NCBI RefSeq assembly: GCF_009193175.1
Contig: NZ_VUKE01000023.1
Coordinates: 1 to 59,961, forward strand
From: Georgenia ruanii
GTDB lineage: Bacteria; Actinomycetota; Actinomycetes; Actinomycetales; Actinomycetaceae
Reading direction: 5' to 3'
DNA length: 59,961 bases
In this document: one piece after another, positions 1-6,849 of the stretch
How the letters are laid out: each line of letters begins with the position of its first letter
Numbering within the stretch: position 1 is the stretch's first letter
Notes under the pieces: generated by a model
What the model saw: the letters and a program-made list of their open reading frames with translations, nothing else
What the model was told of the DNA's origin: nothing
The model's database searches: none
Made by a program: the position numbers and the translations under genes

Positions 1-158
1 CCGGGTGCGGGCCGGGCCGCCGCCGGGCGCGAGCCGGGCCGCCGGCGCGCACGGGCCCGGCCCGCCCCGGGCCGCCGGTCTCGGTGCCGGGCGGTAGCGT
101 CGCGGTGCCGGCGCGGCACCGCGTCGCGCATCACCGGCGACGGCGAGCGAGGGCGGGT

Positions 159-1325
159 ATGCGGGCGGACTTCGACCACATCACCATCGAGCAGCTGCGG
201 GCGGCCGGCGGGGTCAAGTGGACCACCTACCCGGGGACCATCGGCATGTTCGTCGCGGAGATGGACTTCGGGGTGCCCCCACAGGTCACGGCGGTGCTTG
301 AGCGCGCCGCGGCCGACGGCGCCCTGGGCTACCTGACCGATCGCGACGTGCGGGCGCTGCGCGAGGCGACGGCCGGCTGGCTGGCCCGGACCACCGGCTG
401 GGCGGTCCCGGCCGAGCGGGTGCACCCGCTGCCCGACGTGCTCACCGCCCTGCGGCAGACGATCCGGCACTTCACCCCCGAGGGCTCCGCGGTCATCGTC
501 CCCACCCCGGCGTACATGCCGTTCCTCACGGTGCCGGTGGCGGCCGGGCGGGAGGTGATCCAGGTGCCGAGCCGGGTGGACGCCGGTCGCTACAGCCTCG
601 ACCTGGAGGGGATCGACGCGGCCTTCGCGGCCGGCGCACGCCTGCTGGTGCTGTGCAACCCGTGGAACCCGGTGGGCCGGGTGCTCGGCCGCGAGGAGCT
701 GCTCGAGGTCGCCGAGGTGGTCGAGCGGCACGGCGGGCGGGTCTTCGCCGACGAGATCCACGCCCCGCTCGTCCTGGACGAGCGGCCCCACCTGCCCTAC
801 GCCGCGCTCGACGACCGCACCGCGGCGCACACCGTCACCGCCGTCGCCGCCTCGAAGGGCTGGAACATCCCGGGGCTGAAGTGTGGGCAGATGGTGCTGT
901 CCAACGACGCCGACGCCGCCCGGTTCGCGCCCTACGCCGAGGACGCCGGCAACCCGCTCGGGCTGCTCGGCGCGCGCGCCGCCACGGCGGTCTACACCGA
1001 CGACGGCGGCTGGCTGGCCGGCGTCGTCGACTACCTGCGCGCCGGCCGCGGGCTGCTCGAGGAGCTGGTGGCCGAGCACCTGCCCGGGGCGGTGCTCAGC
1101 CACCTCGAGGGCACCTACATCGCCTGGCTCGACTGCGCCGGGCTGGGCCTCGACGAGCCGGCGGCTGCGTTCTTCCGGCGCGAGGCCGGGGTCGCCCTCA
1201 CCGACGGCGTCGCGTGCGGGGACGCCGGTGAGGGCTGTGTCCGCCTGGTCATGGCCACGCCCCGGCCGATCCTGCGCCGCGCGCTGGAGCAGATGGGGGC
1301 CGCGCTGGCGCGCCGGGGCGCCTGA
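159..1325 (+). CDS. PatB/MalY-type PLP-dependent aminotransferase / cystathionine beta-lyase
   Basis: Fold type I PLP enzyme of 388 residues. The sequence aligns end to end with the MalY/PatB family: an N-terminal WTTYP and AEMDFGVPP segment, the PTPAYMPF substrate region, NPWNPVGRV, DEIHAPL (Asp/His contacts to the cofactor) and the Schiff-base lysine in AASKGWNIPGLKCG near residue 235. Members cleave C-S bonds of cystathionine or cysteine, or act as aminotransferases, so the exact substrate is open. The ATG at 159 was chosen because a purine-rich GAGGGCGGGT precedes it and upstream in-frame GTG codons encode only low-complexity Arg-rich sequence. It converges on the FAH-family gene across a CCTGG repeat tract. 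Confidence 0.85.
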   Translation: MRADFDHITIEQLRAAGGVKWTTYPGTIGMFVAEMDFGVPPQVTAVLERAAADGALGYLTDRDVRALREATAGWLARTTGWAVPAERVHPLPDVLTALRQTIRHFTPEGSAVIVPTPAYMPFLTVPVAAGREVIQVPSRVDAGRYSLDLEGIDAAFAAGARLLVLCNPWNPVGRVLGREELLEVAEVVERHGGRVFADEIHAPLVLDERPHLPYAALDDRTAAHTVTAVAASKGWNIPGLKCGQMVLSNDADAARFAPYAEDAGNPLGLLGARAATAVYTDDGGWLAGVVDYLRAGRGLLEELVAEHLPGAVLSHLEGTYIAWLDCAGLGLDEPAAAFFRREAGVALTDGVACGDAGEGCVRLVMATPRPILRRALEQMGAALARRGA

Positions 1326-1366
1326 CCGGGCCGGAGCACCTGACCGCGCCGGGGCGCCCGCCTCGC

Positions 1367-1427
1367 CCTGGCCTGGCCTGGCCTGGCCCTGGCCTGGCCT
1401 GGCCTGGCCTGGCCTGGCCTGGCCTGG
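1367..1427. repeat. CCTGG pentanucleotide tandem repeat (12 copies)
   Basis: Twelve head-to-tail copies of CCTGG, with one extra C after the fourth, fill almost the whole gap between two convergent genes (stops at 1325 and 1430). The tract is prone to slippage. Each unit contains a CCWGG-type methylation motif. Confidence 0.95.
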
Positions 1428-1429
1428 GG

Positions 1430-2203
1430 TCAGTCTCGGCGGACCACCGGGTTCGCCAGCGTGCCGATCCCCTCGACCTCGACCTCGACGCGCTGGCCGG
1501 CGTCGATCGGCCCCACGCCGGCCGGGGTGCCGGTGAGGATGACGTCGCCGGGCAGGAGCGTGAAGATCGACGAGACGTACGCGACGAGCTCGGGCACCGA
1601 GCGCACGAGCTGGCCGGTGCGCCCGTCCTGGCGCAGCTCGCCGTCGACCCGGGCGCGCACGGCGACGTCGGAGACGTCGACGTCCACGGCGAGGTACGGG
1701 CCCAGCGGGCAGGACGTGTCGAAGGCCTTGGCCCGGGTCCACTGCACGTCCGAGCGCTGCTTGTCCCGGGCGGTGACGTCGTTGGCGGCGGTGTAGCCGA
1801 AGATGACGTCGTCGGCCTTCTCCACCGGCACGTACTTGCACATCCGGGAGATGACGACGGCGAGCTCGGCCTCGTGGTGCACCTCGCGGGAGTACGGCGG
1901 CAGCACGATGGGGTCGCCCGGGCCGATGACGGAGGTGTTGGGCTTGAGGAAGACCACCGGCTCGTCGGGGACCTCGTTGCCCATCTCCGCCGCGTGGGCG
2001 GCGTAGTTGCGGCCGATCCCGATGATCTTCGAGCGCGGGATGACGGGCGAGAGCAGGCGGACCTCGTCCACCTTCACCCGCTCGCCGGTGGTGGACAGGT
2101 CGCCGTAGATGGGGTCGTCCTTGAGCACGACGAGCTCGTCGGACTCCTCGTCGAGGACGCCGTAACGCGGGTTCTCCCCCGCCGTGAACCGTGCGATGAG
2201 CAT
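1430..2203 (-). CDS. Fumarylacetoacetate hydrolase family protein
   Basis: This 257-residue protein has the FAH C-terminal-domain fold signature: GIGRNYAAHAAEMGNEVP, the acidic metal triad in HHEAELAVVIS plus the downstream TAANDVTARDKQ, and the terminal GDVILTGTPAGVGP. Family members are divalent-metal-dependent hydrolases, hydratases or oxaloacetate decarboxylases acting on 2-oxo acids. The substrate is not determinable here. In many Micrococcales, as I recall, this gene sits just downstream of cimA and upstream of gltX. Here it lies about 41 kb from cimA on the same strand. Transcription is probably leaderless: TAGGGT lies 6 nt before the ATG. Confidence 0.85.
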   Translation of the reverse strand: MLIARFTAGENPRYGVLDEESDELVVLKDDPIYGDLSTTGERVKVDEVRLLSPVIPRSKIIGIGRNYAAHAAEMGNEVPDEPVVFLKPNTSVIGPGDPIVLPPYSREVHHEAELAVVISRMCKYVPVEKADDVIFGYTAANDVTARDKQRSDVQWTRAKAFDTSCPLGPYLAVDVDVSDVAVRARVDGELRQDGRTGQLVRSVPELVAYVSSIFTLLPGDVILTGTPAGVGPIDAGQRVEVEVEGIGTLANPVVRRD

Positions 2204-2209
2204 GCGCCC

Positions 2210-2215
2210 ACCCTA
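2210..2215 (-). promoter_or_regulatory. Leaderless -10 element of the FAH-family gene
   Basis: On the minus strand TAGGGT ends 6 nt before the ATG at 2203. No Shine-Dalgarno fits. The spacing matches the many leaderless starts in this window. Confidence 0.55.
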
Positions 2216-2241
2216 GTTCGCGGCGCCGGACCGCCCGTGCG

Positions 2242-3045
2242 CTACCCGCGCCGCGCGAGCACCTGGCCGTGGAGGACGACGAACCAGCCGTCCTCGGCGG
2301 CGGCCCACCGCAACCACGCTTCGGCCAGCCGCTCGAGGTCCGCCGGCTCGGCGAGGCCCTGGGCCACGGCCTGTTCCCCCAGCGCCGACTGGCGCACCCG
2401 CTCGGCCCACTGCCCCGCCCACCAGGCGCGCTCGTGCACGGTGGTGAAGCACCAGGTGCCGGCCGAGGCGGCGACGTCGGTGAACCCGGCCGCCCGCACC
2501 CACGCGTGCAGGCGCCGCCCGGCGTCCGGCTCGCCGCCGTTGTGGCGGGCGACGCGGTGGTAGAGGTCGTTCCACCCGGTCAGGTCGGCGTCCTCGGGGT
2601 ACCACGTCATGGCGGCGTAGTCGGCGTCGCGCACCGCGAGCAGCCCGCCGGGGCGGAGCACCCGGTGCAGCTCGCGCAGCGCGGCCACCGGGTCGCCGAG
2701 ATGCTGGAGCACCTGGTGGGCGTGCACGACGTCCACGCTCGCCGTCGCGACCGGCAGGGCGTACACGTCGCCGACGGCGTAGCGGAGGTTGGCCCGCGCG
2801 GCGCCGCTCCGGGTCCGGCGCAGCACGCCCGCGTCGCGGTCCAGGCCGACGACCGGGCCGGGGGCCACCCGGTCGGCCAGGCCCACGGTGATGGTGCCCG
2901 GCCCGCACCCGACGTCGAGCACGCTCATGCCCGGGCGCAGGTGCTCGAGGAGGTAGGCCGCGGAGTTCTCGGCGGTGCGGACCGCGTGCGCGGCCACGAC
3001 GCTGTCGTGGTGGCCGTGGGTGTAGGTCTCCTCGCGCCGGGGCAT
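2242..3045 (-). CDS. Class I SAM-dependent methyltransferase
   Basis: 267-residue Rossmann methyltransferase. Motif I VLDVGCGPGTITVGLADRV lies near residues 41-59, with acidic GLDRDAG (motif II) and DVVHAHQVLQHLGDPVAALRELHRVLRPGG (motifs III-IV) following, as in the UbiE/Methyltransf_11 group. The acceptor is unknown. The C-terminal half (DLYHRVARHNGGEPDAGR) resembles actinobacterial small-molecule methyltransferases. It is divergently transcribed from the next gene with only 39 bp between start codons. Both starts look leaderless. Confidence 0.85.
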   Translation of the reverse strand: MPRREETYTHGHHDSVVAAHAVRTAENSAAYLLEHLRPGMSVLDVGCGPGTITVGLADRVAPGPVVGLDRDAGVLRRTRSGAARANLRYAVGDVYALPVATASVDVVHAHQVLQHLGDPVAALRELHRVLRPGGLLAVRDADYAAMTWYPEDADLTGWNDLYHRVARHNGGEPDAGRRLHAWVRAAGFTDVAASAGTWCFTTVHERAWWAGQWAERVRQSALGEQAVAQGLAEPADLERLAEAWLRWAAAEDGWFVVLHGQVLARRG

Positions 3046-3051
3046 GAGCGC

Positions 3052-3077
3052 ACGCTAACCCCGCCGCCGCCTACCCT
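3052..3077. promoter_or_regulatory. Divergent leaderless promoter pair
   Basis: The minus-strand TAGCGT (3052-3057) ends 6 nt before the methyltransferase ATG. The plus-strand TACCCT (3072-3077) ends 7 nt before the ATG at 3085. The two core promoters therefore sit within 39 bp and may interfere with each other. Confidence 0.6.
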
Positions 3078-3084
3078 GGACGCC

Positions 3085-3981
3085 ATGACCACGCCCGCTC
3101 TCGACGTCGCGGTGCTGCCCGCGACCGAGTGGCGGGCCCGGGCCGAGGCCCACGCCGCCCGCGCCGACGCGCTCACGGCGGCGCACCGCGAGCGCCGCTC
3201 GCGCCGCCTCACGCACCCGATCGAGGACTTCCTCTACGAGTACTACGGCGTCCGGCCCGCCCGGCTGCGCCGCTGGCACCCCGGCGTCGGCGTCGCCCTG
3301 GCCGGCACCGCGGACCAGCTCGGTGAGCGCGCGACCTGGCGCTGGACGCACGCGACCGTGGGCGGCGCCGTCGTCCTCGACGTCCCGGCGTACCTGGCGG
3401 ACCGGGGCGACGGCGTGCGCTGGCTGCACGGGCTCCTCGCGCGCACCGCAGGCCGCCCCGCCCACCTGGGGTGCCTGGGGCTGCACGAGTGGGCGATGGT
3501 CTACCGCCAGGGGGCGCACCGCCACCCCCTGGCGCTGCGGCTGGGCCAGGCGGGCACCGACGCCGTCGTGGAGTCCCATCCGGTGCGGTGCACCCACTAC
3601 GACGCCTTCCGGTTCTTCACCGCGCCGGCCCGCCCGCTCAACCGGATCCAGCCGGAGCGGGCCACCCAGCTCGACCTCGAGCAGCCCGGGTGCCTGCACG
3701 CCAACATGGACCTGCTCAAGACGGCCCTGAAGCTCGGGCCGGCCTGCCCGGGCGAGCTGCTCCTCGACTGCTTCGAGCTCGCCCGCGACATCCGGGTGCT
3801 CGACATGCGCGCCTCGCCCTACGACGTGACAAGCCTCGGGCACACCCCGGTGGCGATCGAGACCGCCGCGGGCCGGGCGGAGTACGTGGCGCAGCAGCGG
3901 GCCTTCGCCGGCCGCGCCGAGCCGCTGCGCGCCCGCCTGCTCGCGGTGACGACGGCGCTGCTCGGCGACGCCGCGGCCTGA
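3085..3981 (+). CDS. Conserved actinobacterial protein (often annotated 3-methyladenine DNA glycosylase)
   Basis: 298 residues. The HPIEDFLYEYYGVRPARLRRWHPG block near residue 45 and the later HPVRCTHYDAFRFFT and ANMDLLKTALKLGP blocks are hallmarks of an actinobacterial family that databases usually label 3-methyladenine DNA glycosylase. I see no HhH-GPD motif (AlkA/Tag type) and no AAG-type signature, so that label is not supported by visible catalytic features and the function should be treated as unknown. The ATG at 3085 is preceded by a leaderless-type TACCCT. Confidence 0.6.
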   Translation: MTTPALDVAVLPATEWRARAEAHAARADALTAAHRERRSRRLTHPIEDFLYEYYGVRPARLRRWHPGVGVALAGTADQLGERATWRWTHATVGGAVVLDVPAYLADRGDGVRWLHGLLARTAGRPAHLGCLGLHEWAMVYRQGAHRHPLALRLGQAGTDAVVESHPVRCTHYDAFRFFTAPARPLNRIQPERATQLDLEQPGCLHANMDLLKTALKLGPACPGELLLDCFELARDIRVLDMRASPYDVTSLGHTPVAIETAAGRAEYVAQQRAFAGRAEPLRARLLAVTTALLGDAAA

Positions 3982-4198
3982 CTCCTTCCGCAGAAACTGC
4001 CGCCAAGGCCACACCCGGTCCGCATGGCGGCGACATCGTCCGAGCCCTAGCCTGATATCGGCCGAAGCGGGAACGTAAACGCGTCCCGGGAGCGCGCAGT
4101 CGCTCGACCACCTGCCCGTCTCGCTGCCGGTTCTCACCGCTCGCCGGCGCCTCCCGCGCGCCCGGTGTCACACCTTCCGCTCCTCATCGCCTGCCTGC

Positions 4199-4208
4199 AT
4201 CGGCCGAT
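4199..4208. promoter_or_regulatory. Perfect 10-bp palindrome, candidate operator
   Basis: ATCGGCCGAT is self-complementary. A 9/10 match (ATCGGCCGAA) lies at 4057-4066. Paired palindromes upstream of a secreted glycosidase fit a sugar-responsive repressor of the LacI type, but no regulator gene is adjacent. Confidence 0.35.
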
Positions 4209-4238
4209 AGGGGTTTCCGCACCCGACCGTTCGGCCGT

Positions 4239-4317
4239 GCCTCTCCCTGCCCTGCCTGCCGCGCTCCCCTGCCGTGCCTCTCCCTGCTCTGTCTCTCCCT
4301 GCCGCGCCTCTCCCTGC
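4239..4317. repeat. Pyrimidine-rich 12-mer repeats in the GH26 leader
   Basis: GCCTCTCCCTGC occurs at 4239, 4276 and 4306, with the variant GTCTCTCCCTGC at 4291. The last three copies are spaced exactly 15 bp. The tract ends directly before the ribosome-binding site of the GH26 gene. Confidence 0.8.
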
Positions 4318-4331
4318 CTGGAGCCCTGGTC

Positions 4332-6839
4332 ATGTTCCCCTCGCGCACGCCTTCGCACCGCTCCGCCCGTCCCCAACTCACGCCCCTCCTGGCCGCCATC
4401 GCCGCGCTCGCCGCGGTGCTCGCCGCCACCGCCGTGCCGTCCGCCCCGGCGCGGGCCGCCGCCACCGAGCAGGCCACCGAGGCGCCCGGTCCGGCGGAGG
4501 CCTCCGCCGCCTCGCTGATCCCCGCCGCCGGACGCCTGTTCGGCGCCTACGTCGCGCCCAGCGGCTCCCCCGCCATGCCGAACGCCGGGGACAGCCAGGA
4601 CGCCGCGGCGGCATTCGAGAACGCGATCGGGCGCAAGATCGACCTGCACCGGCTGTTCCTGCGCTGGGACGATGACCTCGCCCAGGCCACCGTCCGCGCC
4701 GACGTCGCCCGGGGCCGCACGCCGATCCTCTCCGTCCGGCCCGAGCGGCGCGACGGTACGAAGATCTCCTGGGCCCAGGTCGCCTCCGGGACGGTCGACG
4801 CCGACATCGCCGCCCAGGCCCGGGCGGTGGCGTCCCTCGGCGCACCGGTCTTCCTCACCTTCCACCACGAGCCGGACATCGAGACGGCGTTCGGCACGCC
4901 GGCGGAGTACGTCGCCGCCTGGCGCCACTACGTCGCCGTCTTCCGCGTCGAAGGCGTCACCAACGCCGCCTTCACGTGGATCATGACGCCCTCCAGCTTC
5001 GGGTCGGCCTACGTGGGCGCCGGGGCCGCGGCGTACTACCCCGGCGACGACGCCGTCGACTGGCTGGGCCTGGACGCCTACAACTGGTACGGCTGCTCCC
5101 CCGGCAAGCCGGCCGCGTGGCGGCCGCTGGCCACCGTCGTCTCCCCCTTCCGCACCTTCGGCAAGGCCCACGGCAAGCCGCTCATGCTCGCCGAGTACGG
5201 CTCCGCCGAGGACCCGGCCGAGCCGCAGCGCAAGGCCCAGTGGCTGCGCGAGGCGGCCGCCGCCCTGGACGGCATGCCCGAGATCAAGGCCGTGTCCTAC
5301 TTCCACACCCACGGCAACTGCCCCTGGTGGCTCGACTCGAGCCCGGCGTCTCTCCAGGCCTTCACCGACGTCGCCGCGCTCCCCGCCGCGCACGGGCGCA
5401 CCACCGCGTCCCTGCTCACCGACGTCGTCCACGGTCCCGGGCCGCTGACGGTGACCTTCGACGGCGCCGCCTCCGCCGCCGCGGGTCACGCCTCCGGCGC
5501 CGGGATCGCCGAGTGGCGGCTGGACTTCGGCGACGGCACGCCGGCCGCGACCGGGACCAGCACCCCGCCGGCCGTGCTGCGGCACACCTACGACTCCGGC
5601 CAGCACGACGCCCGCCTCACCGTCACCGCGTCCGACGGCTCCACCGCCACCGACACCCGCACCATCGCCGCCGCGCCGGCTCCCACGCTCAGCGCCGACG
5701 GCACCACCGACGGCGACACCGGCGTGACGCTGAAGGCGTGGGTCAACACCCGCGGCCTGCCCGGCTCGCTCACCTTCTCCTGGGGCACCGCCAGCGCCGA
5801 CGAGCACAGCACCACGATCGACGTCCCCGCCAAGGACTGGACCCAGGAGGTCCGCGCGCCGCTCACCGGGCTGAGCCCCGCCACCCGGTACTCCTTCCGG
5901 GTCACCGCGACCACCGCCGCAGGCACCACCGAGGTCACCAACCGGTACGTCGACACCACCGGCGCTCCCGCCGTGCTCCTCGACGCCCCGACGGCGGTGA
6001 CGGCCACCTCGGCCACCCTCAACGCCCGCGTCCACCCGCAGTCCCTGGACACCACGCTCGGCCTCGAGCTGGTGCCCACCGGCGGCGGCAAGCCGGTCCG
6101 GCTCGCCCCGGTCGCCGTCCCCGCCCACACCGGCTACCGGTGGCTCAGCGTGCCGGCCACCGGCCTGAGCCCGGGCACCACCTACGACGTCCGCGCCCGT
6201 GCGACCAACGACGCCGGCGCCGGCACCGCCACCCGGCCGCTGACCACCGCTGCCGGCGCGAAACCGACGCTCAGCGCCGACGGCACCGCCGACGGCGACA
6301 CCGGGGCGACGCTGAAGGCATGGGTCAACACCCAGGGCCTGCCCGGCACGGTGACCTTCTCCTGGGGCGTCAGCGCCCCGGACGAGCAGCAGCGCACGCT
6401 CGAGGTCCCCGCGAAGGACGGGACGCAGGAGGTCCGCGCAACGCTGACGGGCCTGGCCCCCGGCACCCGGTACTCCTTCCAGGTGACCGCCACCACGGCG
6501 GCCGGCACCGGGGAGGTGGCCAACCGGTACGTCGACACCACCGGGGCGCCGACGGTGCTGCTGGACGCCCCCGGCAGCGTCACCCCGACCGCGGCGACGG
6601 TCAACGCCCGGGTGCACCCGCACTCCCGCGACACCACCCTGGCGGTCGAGCTCGTCCCCGCCGGCGGCGGCGCCCCGGTCCGGCTGGCGCCGGTGCCCGT
6701 CGCCGCCCACACCGGGTACCGCTGGCTCAGCGTGCCCGCCACCGGCCTCACCCCGGGGACGAGCTACGAGATCCGGGCGACGGCGACCAACGCCTCCGGC
6801 GCCACCACCGCCACCCGGCAGCTGACGACCGCGGGCTGA
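4332..6839 (+). CDS. Secreted GH26-type glycoside hydrolase with PKD and four Fn3-like domains
   Basis: 835-residue exoenzyme. Residues 1-44 form a long Sec signal ending PSAPARAAA. A GH26-like TIM barrel (about 65-355) follows, with the acid/base Glu180 in FHHEPD and the nucleophile Glu288 in MLAEYGS. Next comes a PKD domain (about 366-448, LDFGDG) and a tandem duplication of a roughly 190-residue unit from residue 451 and again from 645. Each unit starts PTLSADG and comprises two Fn3-like sheets. Family 26 contains beta-mannanases and other endo-beta-glycanases, so the real substrate is unknown. It converges on the polysaccharide operon with 10 bp between stop codons, which suggests it trims or releases that polymer. 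A GGAG precedes the ATG. Confidence 0.8.
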   Translation: MFPSRTPSHRSARPQLTPLLAAIAALAAVLAATAVPSAPARAAATEQATEAPGPAEASAASLIPAAGRLFGAYVAPSGSPAMPNAGDSQDAAAAFENAIGRKIDLHRLFLRWDDDLAQATVRADVARGRTPILSVRPERRDGTKISWAQVASGTVDADIAAQARAVASLGAPVFLTFHHEPDIETAFGTPAEYVAAWRHYVAVFRVEGVTNAAFTWIMTPSSFGSAYVGAGAAAYYPGDDAVDWLGLDAYNWYGCSPGKPAAWRPLATVVSPFRTFGKAHGKPLMLAEYGSAEDPAEPQRKAQWLREAAAALDGMPEIKAVSYFHTHGNCPWWLDSSPASLQAFTDVAALPAAHGRTTASLLTDVVHGPGPLTVTFDGAASAAAGHASGAGIAEWRLDFGDGTPAATGTSTPPAVLRHTYDSGQHDARLTVTASDGSTATDTRTIAAAPAPTLSADGTTDGDTGVTLKAWVNTRGLPGSLTFSWGTASADEHSTTIDVPAKDWTQEVRAPLTGLSPATRYSFRVTATTAAGTTEVTNRYVDTTGAPAVLLDAPTAVTATSATLNARVHPQSLDTTLGLELVPTGGGKPVRLAPVAVPAHTGYRWLSVPATGLSPGTTYDVRARATNDAGAGTATRPLTTAAGAKPTLSADGTADGDTGATLKAWVNTQGLPGTVTFSWGVSAPDEQQRTLEVPAKDGTQEVRATLTGLAPGTRYSFQVTATTAAGTGEVANRYVDTTGAPTVLLDAPGSVTPTAATVNARVHPHSRDTTLAVELVPAGGGAPVRLAPVPVAAHTGYRWLSVPATGLTPGTSYEIRATATNASGATTATRQLTTAG
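5682..6836 (+). repeat. Internal 582-bp duplication encoding paired Fn3-like modules
   Basis: Copies at 5682-6263 and 6264-6836 encode closely similar protein units beginning PTLSADG and ending in LTTA(A)G. The shared segments DGDTG, TLKAWVNT, RYVDTTGAP and HTGYRWLSVPATGL align without gaps. This looks like a recent in-frame duplication that lengthens the stalk or binding arm. Confidence 0.85.
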
Positions 6840-6849
6840 GGCGGCGCGC

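Larger units (their letters stand above)
3982..4331. promoter_or_regulatory. 350-bp upstream region of the secreted GH26 gene
   Basis: No gene is visible. The region holds two copies of an ATCGGCCGA-type palindrome 143 bp apart (4057-4066 imperfect, 4199-4208 perfect ATCGGCCGAT), both operator-like. A pyrimidine-rich stretch follows, with GCCTCTCCCTGC or its one-base variant at 4239, 4276, 4291 and 4306 (the last three at an exact 15-bp period), running up to the GGAG ribosome-binding site of the next gene. Confidence 0.45.

Noticed and set aside
4134-6710. Very long Gly/Arg-rich open frame antisense to the GH26 gene
   Set aside because: It mirrors the third-position GC bias of the real gene; its low-complexity product has no motif and there is no credible start.
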